Shown here: positions 1 to 6,767 of the stretch, one piece after another
Layout: each line of letters starts with the position of its first letter
How positions within the stretch are numbered: the first letter of the stretch is position 1
Source: Bacteroidales bacterium
GTDB taxonomy: Bacteria; Bacteroidota; Bacteroidia; Bacteroidales; UBA7960
NCBI GenBank assembly: GCA_003554665.1
Contig: PWGY01000266.1
Coordinates: 1-13,311, forward strand
Reading direction: 5' to 3'
Length of the DNA stretch: 13,311 bases
Translations under genes and position numbers: made by a program
The notes under the pieces: model-generated
Databases searched by the model: none
The model's input: only the letters and a program-made list of their open reading frames with translations
Told to the model about the DNA's origin: nothing

Positions 1-1247
1 ATTGAGGTAGCGAGTACCCTGAGTGCTTCGGAGGGAGAGTGGAAACCCATTGAGTTTGCAGCTGCCACCCAATCCCATCGCCATTGTGAATGCCTGATCA
101 GCTGCAGAACCGGGGCCATTTCTTCTTCGTTTGCGCCGGCATCCCAGGCATATTTGGCTTCAATATGTACACGTGCAAGGTTTCTTTCGGCAATGCGACG
201 CAGCTCGCTGATCTTGTCTTGCTGCTCGTATACCCTTGATACCAAAGCTTCCTCATCTTCGCGGTGGCATACCATGCAGGAGGTGTCAACCTTATCAAGG
301 GGGCTTACCAGGTGATGGTCCGTGAACTTGATCCCGCCTTCGCGCATGTAAGGCATGTGGCAGTCGGCACACGAAACGTCACGTTTGGCATGAATCCCGG
401 TCATATATAGTTCATAATCCGGGTGCTGGGCCTTCAGCATGGGGGTTCGGCTCAATGCATGAACCCAGTCCACATGATCGATGTTGTCTTTATAGTATTC
501 CATGTCATCGGCCGAGAATCCCTCGTCCCAGGGAAATACCAGGTAGTTGTCCTCTGCAAAGTAATATTCTACATGGCATTGTGCGCAAACAAGCGACCGC
601 ATTTCCTGCCGGGTGGCATCGTTAATGTCTTTGCCGCGGCGTTCGAATGCCTCTGACAGTGCCGGACGGGTAATCCGGAGGTTCATGGTTTCCGGGTCAT
701 GGCAATCCTGGCAACCGATGGGATGCTGAATGTTTGGTCCCATTTCTGACCAGCTTTGGGCATAGAACTCACTGACCCCGATTTCATTCATCATGCGGGG
801 TACATCCGTACTCTTGCAGGTCCAGCAGGTGGCGGGTTGTTCCACACCTGTACGCAGCGTGTTGTGTACATCTGTAACCGAATAATAATGACCCCTTCCC
901 TGATTATAGTCACGCGAAAACGCATAACCGGCCCACATGACCACCAGCTCAGGATACTTATCAAGGTAGTCAATCATAACCGACCCGTAATACCGGCTCT
1001 CGAAAGTGGTATCAAGGGTCAGCAGATATCTTTCATACTGCCTGGGGAAATTTTCCCCCCACACCTCGTTGTCGGGTTCCCATTCGGGAATGGGGCTGAC
1101 CATCTGGAAGTAGAGCTGGGCCTCACTGCGCCGCTCAACGATCGAAGCAGCAAACAGTCCGATGACAAAAACGATCACAACGGTGGCGAAAAACAACACC
1201 CAGTTGACCCAGGGTTTTTCTTTGGAAATTTCTCGAATGCTCTTCAT
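1..1247 (-). CDS. nrfA: NrfA, ammonia-forming cytochrome c nitrite reductase (3' end cut off by window edge)
   Basis: Periplasmic pentaheme catalytic subunit that reduces nitrite to ammonium with six electrons. Reading the minus strand from the ATG at 1247 gives an open frame of 415 codons with no stop before the edge. It carries the five expected heme sites: C141-W-T-C-K145 (the CXXCK active-site heme that marks NrfA), C179-QDC-H183, C221-AQC-H225, C293-ADC-H297 and C324-MVC-H328. Active-site and calcium-site residues are also in place: R118 in RGHYY, E227-Y228 in CHVEYYF, and K272-A-Q-H275 in KAQHPDYE. An N-terminal hydrophobic stretch (about residues 13-36) is a signal peptide or membrane anchor. 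The last visible residues, NSMGFHSPSEALRVLATS, match the C-terminal helices of the family, so only the tail is missing. It starts 15 bp after the nrfH stop, so the two are surely co-transcribed, and no Shine-Dalgarno is evident. Start chosen because it directly precedes the hydrophobic segment and follows nrfH. Confidence 0.97.
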   Translation of the reverse strand, partial: MKSIREISKEKPWVNWVLFFATVVIVFVIGLFAASIVERRSEAQLYFQMVSPIPEWEPDNEVWGENFPRQYERYLLTLDTTFESRYYGSVMIDYLDKYPELVVMWAGYAFSRDYNQGRGHYYSVTDVHNTLRTGVEQPATCWTCKSTDVPRMMNEIGVSEFYAQSWSEMGPNIQHPIGCQDCHDPETMNLRITRPALSEAFERRGKDINDATRQEMRSLVCAQCHVEYYFAEDNYLVFPWDEGFSADDMEYYKDNIDHVDWVHALSRTPMLKAQHPDYELYMTGIHAKRDVSCADCHMPYMREGGIKFTDHHLVSPLDKVDTSCMVCHREDEEALVSRVYEQQDKISELRRIAERNLARVHIEAKYAWDAGANEEEMAPVLQLIRHSQWRWDWVAAANSMGFHSPSEALRVLATS

Positions 1248-1262
1248 GTGTCTGACGGTTAA

Positions 1263-1895
1263 TTATTTTGGATACTCCACAACTCTTTTACTGCGTGTGT
1301 CTTCTTTCCCTGCCATCCTCTGTAACCATGCCGGGACTGTTGACGGAAGCCTTTCGACCAGGGCATGAGGGGCTGCTGACAAACTCCTTACACTGCTATG
1401 GGGTACTTCGCGGTGGCAATCCCAGCATAGCTTGCCTTCTCCTTTTTCCGCACTTTCTCCTGTTACTTCAACCAGCTGAACCATGTCAACCAGGTCAATG
1501 TGGCAACTGATGCAGTTTTCCTGGACAACCGAAGTGCCTCTTCGTTTAATCTGTATTACTTGGGGTTCCCACCGGAAGGTAAAATAAGTGGCATGTTTCA
1601 GCCCGTCCGTCCCCTTTACAAAATATTGCCTGAAAAGGTTATCCTGCGGCACATGGCATTCCGCACAGGTGGCTTCACGTCCATGGCTGCCTTTATCCCA
1701 GGATGCGAAATACGGGTACATTACATGGCAGTTGATGCAGGTCTCCGGTTCATCTGAAAGGTATGAAAAGGCGTTGGATGCATGCACAACCAAAATCAGT
1801 ATCCCGGTGAATATTCCAGCCAGGATGACAACGGTTTTTCTCCACTGAGGCGGGGGAAGCAAAAGCAGATAAAGTTGTTTGATCCGGTTCTTCAT
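1263..1895 (-). CDS. nrfH: NrfH, tetraheme quinol dehydrogenase subunit of nitrite reductase
   Basis: Membrane-anchored NapC/NirT-family cytochrome c that oxidises menaquinol and feeds electrons to NrfA. The 210-residue product has a basic N-terminus, one transmembrane helix (about residues 20-43), and four CXXCH heme sites on the periplasmic side: C53-H57, C77-H81, C128-H132 and C157-H161. Met59, two residues after the first heme histidine, matches the position of the unusual methionine heme ligand known in NrfH. Slightly longer than many NrfH proteins because of a basic, low-complexity C-terminal tail after about residue 170. It is the first gene of an nrfHA unit. The start at 1895 is the only one that leaves the membrane helix intact; the upstream region carries repeats described separately. 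Confidence 0.96.
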   Translation of the reverse strand: MKNRIKQLYLLLLPPPQWRKTVVILAGIFTGILILVVHASNAFSYLSDEPETCINCHVMYPYFASWDKGSHGREATCAECHVPQDNLFRQYFVKGTDGLKHATYFTFRWEPQVIQIKRRGTSVVQENCISCHIDLVDMVQLVEVTGESAEKGEGKLCWDCHREVPHSSVRSLSAAPHALVERLPSTVPAWLQRMAGKEDTRSKRVVEYPK

Positions 1896-1897
1896 GG

Positions 1898-1916
1898 GCT
1901 GAAATTGTCAGTTAAA
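1898..1916. repeat. Direct repeat copy 1 in nrfH leader
   Basis: GCTGAAATTGT, three bases, then TTAAA; 17 of 19 positions match the copy at 1979-1997. This copy ends 2 bp upstream of the nrfH start codon, so it lies within the nrfH ribosome-loading region. Confidence 0.6.
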
Positions 1917-1946
1917 GGACAAAAAGTACTGAAATGTACAAATTAT

Positions 1947-1977
1947 ATCCAAAATCCACAAAAAAATACCTTTGGAT
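1947..1977. repeat. Inverted repeat ATCCAAA / TTTGGAT, candidate operator or hairpin
   Basis: Perfect 7-bp arms at 1947-1953 and 1971-1977 separated by a 17-bp A-rich spacer, lying between the two direct-repeat copies and 52-82 bp upstream of nrfH. The spacing suits either a two-turn protein-binding site or a stem-loop in the nrfH leader. No regulator family can be assigned from the sequence. Confidence 0.4.
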
Positions 1978-1978
1978 T

Positions 1979-1997
1979 GCTGAAATTGTTATTTAAA
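1979..1997. repeat. Direct repeat copy 2 upstream of nrfH
   Basis: GCTGAAATTGT, three bases, TTAAA; matches 17 of 19 positions of the copy at 1898-1916, with starts 81 bp apart. It abuts the right arm of the inverted repeat. Confidence 0.6.
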
Positions 1998-2112
1998 CCA
2001 ATTAAACATCAAAAAACCCTGGTGGCTGCAATAAATTAATATTTATTTAACATATATTTATAATAATTCATACTTTATTCGGTTTTACCTGTCATTTATC
2101 CCTGAAAAAACC

Positions 2113-2120
2113 TATTTTTG
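2113..2120 (+). promoter_or_regulatory. Bacteroidota -7 box TATTTTTG for the sensor kinase gene
   Basis: TATTTTTG fits the TAnnTTTG primary sigma -7 consensus of Bacteroidota. Transcription would start near 2127, leaving about 25 nt to the GTG at 2152 or 73 nt to the ATG at 2200. A clear TTTG-type -33 box is not visible about 20 bp upstream. Confidence 0.45.
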
Positions 2121-2199
2121 TATGATAATTTAGATTCCTGAGGTATTTTATGTGCTTGATTTAAATGCGTTAACCCAGGGTTACTTTCATAATAAGCTG

Positions 2200-4371
2200 A
2201 TGATTAGGGTTGTTGTATTGTTTCTTCTGTTGGCTGGTCTATCATGCGGATCTCCTCTTTGTGCATCGGTTGATGCAGGGCTAAACGATGCGCGCGAAGA
2301 CAAAGTTGACAGCCTGCGTGATCTGGTTGCTCAGCCGGAGCTCAGCGACTCTCTGCGAATGGATGCGCTGCTTGAACTGGCCTGGTCAATCCGATCTTCC
2401 AATCCTGCGGGGGCCCTGGAATTTGCCCGCGAAGGACTTTCCCTGGCAGAAGAATTAAATTATCCCCGTGTAGTGGGTCGGGCACTGACTGATATCGGAC
2501 TCATATACTGGCGCATGGGAAATTTCAGTATGGCCTATGATTTTTTTATCGAGGCCAGGCAAATCCAGGAACGGGAGGGGGATAAATTCGGGTATGCAAG
2601 AACCCTGGCCAGCATGGGCATTGTATTCTCCGGGCAGGGGTACTATGACAATGCCCTGGAAAATTATTTTCAGGCGCTGAGATACTATGAGGAAATTGAC
2701 TCCATTGCCCGGACTGCCTCTGTGTTGAACAATATTGGTACAGCCTACCAACGTCAGGGGAATTATGAGCTGGCTGAAGAGTATCACATGCGCTCCCTGG
2801 CAATCAAAGAAGAATTCGGTGATGAACAAGGGAAGGCTTTCTCTCTGAATAATCTCGGACGGGTCAACCAGCAGCGGGGTCATTATACCAGGGCACTGGA
2901 GTATTTTATGGAATCTCTTGAGATTCGCGAAAGGTATAAGGATACACGTGAAATGGCCGCCACACTGCGAAACATCGGCATTCTGTATCATCAGAAAGAT
3001 TCGTATGCAGAAGCCATCGATAACCTCACCCGTTCAAGGGATCTGTACAGTGAAGTAGATGACCAAAGGGGGTTGGCCAGGGTATATCATCACCTGGGTG
3101 AGGTTTACGTATCCATAGGGCGGTTGTACACGGCCAGAGACTATTTCCGGGAAAGCCTTACAATGGCCCGGGAGCTGGATCTGCCTGCCCTGATATCTGA
3201 TAATTATTCCTTGCTGGGCAGCGTCATGGCGAGTCTGGGGGATTTTCAGGCAGCCTACCGGTACCAGGAAGATCATATGGCTTTACAGGATAGTATTTAT
3301 GACCAGGAAAGCCAGCGCCGCGTTATCGAAATGCAGATGATGTATGACCGTGAACGCAAGGAAAATGAGATCGAACTGTTGCGAAAAACCAATGAAATCA
3401 ATGCCCTGAATCTTGAAAAACAGCGTCAGTTCAGGAATTTTCTGCTGCTTTTTTCCGGTTTGGTTTTGATTCTGATGCTACTGGTCTACAGTCGTTTTCG
3501 TATGACCACCCGGGCAAATAAAATGCTTGAGGCGCAAAAAGCTGAGATCAGCCGGAACAACACTCAGCTGAAAGAACTGAATGCAAGGCTTGTAGAGCAA
3601 AAGCAGAAGGTGGAGGAGCTAAACCGCAAATTGCAGGAATCAGAAAAACATCTGATCGAAACCAACAAAACCAAAGACAAGTTCTTCTCCATTATTTCCC
3701 ATGACCTTCGCAATCCTTTTGCCTCCATTGTGAGTTTTTCCCGGATACTAAAAAGGGATATTCAGGATCTTGACAAGGATGAATTGCAGGAGCTTGCCCT
3801 GGAACTTGATAAATCTGTTGTAAAGATCAGCAACCTGCTTGAGAACCTGCTGCAATGGTCGCGCTCCCAAACCGGAAAGATCACCTATAATCCTGAATTT
3901 TTTGAGTTAAAGGACATTATTCGTGACAACATCAACCTGTTTTCTGCCAATGCCCGGGAGAAAGGCGTTGAGATCAACGATAAAGTGAATGAACAGCTTG
4001 TGGTGTGGGGAGATGTGAATATGACCAACACCATTATCCGCAATCTGTTGTCCAATGCCATCAAATATACCCACACGGGGGGAAGTGTGGAACTCAGGTC
4101 GGATGAGCTAAACGGTATGGTCGAGATTTCTGTGGCAGATGACGGAACCGGAATTTCCAGGGAGGATCAAAAGAAACTTTTCCGTGTGGATGCCGTTTAT
4201 ACCACCCATGGTACCCAGGATGAAAAGGGAAGCGGACTTGGCCTGTTGCTTTGTAAGGAGTTTGCGGAGAAACAGGGTGGGTCGATCCGGCTCTCAAGCC
4301 GCAAGGGTAAGGGCTCAGAATTTACTTTTTCCATCCCCAAAAAAACCACTTCCGCCCCCATCAGTGCTTAA
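2200..4371 (+). CDS. Sensor histidine kinase with N-terminal TPR repeats
   Basis: Two-component sensor with this order (723-residue form): signal peptide (about 1-24); roughly eight 40-residue TPR-like repeats (about 54-366), whose length fits the extended TPR_12 type and which should lie in the periplasm; a charged coiled coil (about 368-410); one transmembrane helix (about 414-433); a second coiled coil (about 437-490); HisKA with phospho-acceptor His501 in SHDLRNP; and HATPase_c with N-box Asn619 in LLSNAIKYT, G1 box D647-DGTG and G2 box GSGLGL starting at 677. All catalytic motifs look intact. There is no receiver or DNA-binding domain, so a separate response regulator is needed, and none lies beside it. 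A frame-matched GTG at 2152, preceded by GAGG at 2140-2143, would add 16 residues. I prefer the ATG because it gives a normal short signal-peptide n-region. Signal and target genes are unknown; divergence from nrfHA is only suggestive. Confidence 0.9.
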   Translation: MIRVVVLFLLLAGLSCGSPLCASVDAGLNDAREDKVDSLRDLVAQPELSDSLRMDALLELAWSIRSSNPAGALEFAREGLSLAEELNYPRVVGRALTDIGLIYWRMGNFSMAYDFFIEARQIQEREGDKFGYARTLASMGIVFSGQGYYDNALENYFQALRYYEEIDSIARTASVLNNIGTAYQRQGNYELAEEYHMRSLAIKEEFGDEQGKAFSLNNLGRVNQQRGHYTRALEYFMESLEIRERYKDTREMAATLRNIGILYHQKDSYAEAIDNLTRSRDLYSEVDDQRGLARVYHHLGEVYVSIGRLYTARDYFRESLTMARELDLPALISDNYSLLGSVMASLGDFQAAYRYQEDHMALQDSIYDQESQRRVIEMQMMYDRERKENEIELLRKTNEINALNLEKQRQFRNFLLLFSGLVLILMLLVYSRFRMTTRANKMLEAQKAEISRNNTQLKELNARLVEQKQKVEELNRKLQESEKHLIETNKTKDKFFSIISHDLRNPFASIVSFSRILKRDIQDLDKDELQELALELDKSVVKISNLLENLLQWSRSQTGKITYNPEFFELKDIIRDNINLFSANAREKGVEINDKVNEQLVVWGDVNMTNTIIRNLLSNAIKYTHTGGSVELRSDELNGMVEISVADDGTGISREDQKKLFRVDAVYTTHGTQDEKGSGLGLLLCKEFAEKQGGSIRLSSRKGKGSEFTFSIPKKTTSAPISA

Positions 4372-4410
4372 GTTTTTGGCCTCCATGCAGGTCAGATGCA
4401 TAAAAAGTCG

Positions 4411-4418
4411 TATATTTG
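4411..4418 (+). promoter_or_regulatory. Bacteroidota -7 box TATATTTG ahead of tRNA-Leu
   Basis: TATATTTG is an exact TAnnTTTG match. It predicts a transcript start near 4425, about 13 nt before the mature tRNA 5' end, which is typical for tRNA genes. The -33 region is weak. It may also serve the downstream tig operon. Confidence 0.6.
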
Positions 4419-4437
4419 CACTCCAATTTTCAGGTAC

Positions 4438-4519
4438 GCGGATGTGGCGTAATTGGTAGCCGCGCCAGACTTAGGATCTGGTGCCGAGAGGCGTGGGGGT
4501 TCGAGTCCCTCCATCCGCA
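4438..4519 (+). tRNA. tRNA-Leu, anticodon UAG
   Basis: An 82-nt class II tRNA. The acceptor stem GCGGATG pairs perfectly with CATCCGC (4512-4518), and the discriminator A is at 4519. The D arm contains TAATTGGTAGC. The anticodon stem is CCAGA/TCTGG (4465-4469 and 4477-4481) around the loop CTTAGGA, putting anticodon TAG at 4472-4474, which reads CUA (and probably CUN). The long variable arm TGCC-GAGA-GGCG is typical of tRNA-Leu, and the T arm has loop TTCGAGT. The 3' CCA is not encoded; the genome reads CAA after the discriminator. It sits between the sensor kinase gene and tig. Confidence 0.97.
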
Positions 4520-4537
4520 CAATTATCAGGATTGTTG

Positions 4538-4588
4538 AACCCCGTAATAGACATGATGTACCTGGTCTGGCGGGGTTGTTTTTATTTT
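4538..4588 (+). terminator. Terminator-like hairpin after tRNA-Leu
   Basis: AACCCCG (4538-4544) pairs with CGGGGTT (4571-4577), followed by GTTTTTATTTT. The 7-bp GC-rich stem and U-rich tail suit intrinsic termination, but the 26-nt loop is long, so termination may be partial. Read-through would carry the tRNA transcript into tig. Confidence 0.55.
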
Positions 4589-4596
4589 AGAAAAGC

Positions 4597-4624
4597 TGAA
4601 GCAGGCAGTATAGCTGATGCTTCA
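4597..4624 (+). promoter_or_regulatory. Stem-loop in the tig 5' leader
   Basis: TGAAGCA (4597-4603) pairs with TGCTTCA (4618-4624); an inner CAG/CTG pairing (4606-4608 and 4614-4616) extends it. It ends 17 nt before the tig ATG and lacks a T run, so it is not a plus-strand terminator. Candidate translational or mRNA-stability element, or processing signal; its role is inference. Confidence 0.4.
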
Positions 4625-4641
4625 AAAACTGATTGATCGAT

Positions 4642-6054
4642 ATGGATATTGTACAGGAAAACAAAGCCCCCCTGGAAGCATTACTGAAAGTAACACTCAA
4701 AGAAGAAGATTATCGCGACCAGGTTGATAAAGAGTTACGTAACTTACAGAAGAAAGCCCAGATGCCCGGATTCAGACCGGGGAAAGTACCCATGGGGATT
4801 GTAAAAAAAATGTATGGAAAAAGTGTGCTCGCCGAGGAGGTCAATAAAATACTTGCTGATGCCGTTTACAATTACATTAAAGAAAACGAGCTGAATGTAC
4901 TTGGAAACCCGATCCCGGACAATGAAAAGGCCAATGCCATTGACTGGGACACACAGACTGAATTTGAATTCCATTACGAACTGGGCCTTGCCCCTGACAT
5001 TGATCTGGAGTTGTCAGAGGATATAGAGGTTGAATACCACAAAATCAAAGTGGAAGATGACATTGTGGATAATTACCTGAAAGATATCCGCAAACGATAT
5101 GGTAAGATGACAAATCCCGCAACTGCTGAAGCAGAAGATGTGCTTTTTGGTGAATTCACCGAACTGGAAGCACCGGGTAAACCTAAGGATGAGGGCCATA
5201 CCCATAAAGCAAATGTTTACATCCAGTACCTGAAAGATGATGATTTGAAAAAGCAGCTGACCGGGGCCAAGCCCGGTACTTCCGTGGAGATGGATATAGT
5301 CAGGGCGGTTGAGTCTGATACAGAGGCGGCAGCTATGGTTGGGGTAAAAAAGGAAGAGCTGGACCAGTACAGTCCCCTTTTCCGTTTTGTGGTGGAAAGC
5401 ATCAGTCGTGTAGAACCCGCAGAACTCAACGAAGAACTATTCAAAAAAGTAGCGCCCGAAGAAGAGATCAAAACTGAAGAAGCGTTTCGGGAGCACCTGG
5501 CTGGCCAGATCAGTCAGCAATACCAGGCAGATGCTGACAAGCATTTCAAAAATATTGTGATGGAAAAGCTTGTCAGGGACACAGAATTGCCATTGCCGGA
5601 ATCTTTCCTGAAAAAATGGTTGCTGGACACCAACAAAGACAATGAAGAAATCACCGAAGACAAGGTGCACAATGAGTTTGACCAGTTTGCCGACACTTTC
5701 AGGTGGCAGCTTCTGGAGAATCACCTGATCAAAAAATATGACATCAAGGTGGAACCGGAGGAGGTAAATGCCCAGATTGAGAAATTTATCCGTGCACAGC
5801 TTAAACAATACGGCCAGGAAAACGTTGAGCAGGAAATGCTTGACCAGTATGTAAAACAGATCGCTGCCAACAAAGATGAGGTTAAAAAGGTATACGATCA
5901 GCTTTTTGATGAGAAACTGCTGGGCCTTTTCAAAGAAAAACTCAAGTTGAATGAAACTGAAACCGGCTTTGATGATTTCGTTAAACTGGTAACCGAGAAA
6001 TACAAAAAGGATAAAGACCAGGATACTTCCGGGTCAGAAACAGAAAAACAATAA
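4642..6054 (+). CDS. tig: Trigger factor, ribosome-associated chaperone
   Basis: Cytoplasmic chaperone that docks at the ribosomal exit tunnel and shields nascent chains. The N-terminal ribosome-binding domain carries the signature GFRPGKVP at residues 43-50 of the 470-residue product. The central region (about 150-260) occupies the place of the FKBP peptidyl-prolyl isomerase domain, but the usual conserved core is not recognisable and a charged segment rich in Lys, Glu and His takes its place. It is therefore probably not an active isomerase, a state I would expect for this lineage. The C-terminal helical substrate-binding arms (about 265-450) are well formed, followed by a highly charged tail. 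A TTG nine bases upstream is in frame, but ATG 4642 (MDIVQEN) is the expected family start. The stop is 6 bp before clpP, so tig leads a tig-clpP-clpX operon. Confidence 0.96.
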   Translation: MDIVQENKAPLEALLKVTLKEEDYRDQVDKELRNLQKKAQMPGFRPGKVPMGIVKKMYGKSVLAEEVNKILADAVYNYIKENELNVLGNPIPDNEKANAIDWDTQTEFEFHYELGLAPDIDLELSEDIEVEYHKIKVEDDIVDNYLKDIRKRYGKMTNPATAEAEDVLFGEFTELEAPGKPKDEGHTHKANVYIQYLKDDDLKKQLTGAKPGTSVEMDIVRAVESDTEAAAMVGVKKEELDQYSPLFRFVVESISRVEPAELNEELFKKVAPEEEIKTEEAFREHLAGQISQQYQADADKHFKNIVMEKLVRDTELPLPESFLKKWLLDTNKDNEEITEDKVHNEFDQFADTFRWQLLENHLIKKYDIKVEPEEVNAQIEKFIRAQLKQYGQENVEQEMLDQYVKQIAANKDEVKKVYDQLFDEKLLGLFKEKLKLNETETGFDDFVKLVTEKYKKDKDQDTSGSETEKQ

Positions 6055-6060
6055 TTAGCC

Positions 6061-6744
6061 ATGAGTCAACAGGAAGATTTTTTCAAATATGCCACCCGGC
6101 ACCGGGGAATTAGCAGCCAGACGATGCACAACTACACATCGGCCTATGGCAACTATATCAGCCCGACCATTATTGAGGAAAGGCAGCTGAATGTGGCCAC
6201 CATGGATGTATTCAGCCGGCTGATGATGGACAGGATCATCTTCCTTGGAGTCCCCGTTAATGATTATGTGGCCAATATCATTCAGGCACAGCTTCTCTAC
6301 CTGGAGTCTGTGGATCCAAAGAAAGATGTACAGATTTATCTGAACACTCCCGGTGGTTCGGTGTACGCCGGATTGGGTATCTACGACACCATGCAGTATA
6401 TTGCCCCTGATGTGGCTACCATCTGTACCGGTATGGCTGCTTCAATGGGTGCGGTTCTGCTTGCTGCCGGAACAAAGGGTAAACGGACAGCATTGAAGCA
6501 CAGCCGCATTTTGATCCATCAACCCATGGGCGGTGCCGAGGGTCAGGCTTCTGACATTGAAATAACGGCCAGGGAGATTCAGAAGATCAAAAAAGAATTA
6601 TACGAGATCATCGCACTTCACAGCGGACAGAAGTACAAAAAGATCTGGGAAGACTCAGACAGGGATTTCTGGATGACTTCTGAGGAAGCAAAAGATTACG
6701 GAATGATTGATGAGGTATTGGTCTCCAATAAACGTCCGGAATAA
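6061..6744 (+). CDS. clpP: ClpP, ATP-dependent Clp protease proteolytic subunit
   Basis: Serine peptidase of the S14 family that forms the double-heptamer degradation chamber served by ClpX. The full catalytic triad is visible in the 227-residue product: Ser128 in GMAASMGA, His153 in LIHQPMGG and Asp202 in SDRDFW. The Ser-His and His-Asp spacings (25 and 49 residues) match the E. coli enzyme exactly. The oligomerisation segment [15 protein letters not shown] is conserved. The N-terminus is about 30 residues longer than the mature core, consistent with a propeptide removed on assembly. It lies 6 bp after tig and 23 bp before clpX, an order widely conserved in bacteria. Confidence 0.98.
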   Translation: MSQQEDFFKYATRHRGISSQTMHNYTSAYGNYISPTIIEERQLNVATMDVFSRLMMDRIIFLGVPVNDYVANIIQAQLLYLESVDPKKDVQIYLNTPGGSVYAGLGIYDTMQYIAPDVATICTGMAASMGAVLLAAGTKGKRTALKHSRILIHQPMGGAEGQASDIEITAREIQKIKKELYEIIALHSGQKYKKIWEDSDRDFWMTSEEAKDYGMIDEVLVSNKRPE

Positions 6745-6767
6745 CGACCAGCCAAAAAATCACTGAA

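Larger units (their letters stand above)
1896..2199. promoter_or_regulatory. Divergent intergenic region between nrfHA and the sensor kinase gene
   Basis: AT-rich stretch, especially 2030-2095, with no credible gene. It must hold the promoters for nrfHA (leftward) and the kinase (rightward). Seen directly: a near-perfect 19-bp direct repeat, a 7-bp inverted repeat between its copies, and one TAnnTTTG box facing the kinase. No matching -7 box facing nrfH was found, so the nrfH promoter may depend on an activator or an alternative sigma factor. That last point is inference. Confidence 0.6.

Noticed and set aside
756..1262. Open frame of 168 codons on the plus strand
   Set aside because: Lies wholly opposite nrfA, whose five heme motifs prove the minus-strand reading; its product has no recognisable features.
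1926..1939. GTAC-N6-GTAC short palindrome near nrfH
   Set aside because: Four-base arms in AT-rich DNA are expected by chance.
2455..2991. Open frame of 178 codons on the minus strand
   Set aside because: Antisense to the TPR repeats of the sensor kinase; the repeated TPR codon pattern tends to leave the other strand open.
4633..4641. TTG start for tig nine bases upstream
   Set aside because: The ATG at 4642 gives the standard trigger factor N-terminus.
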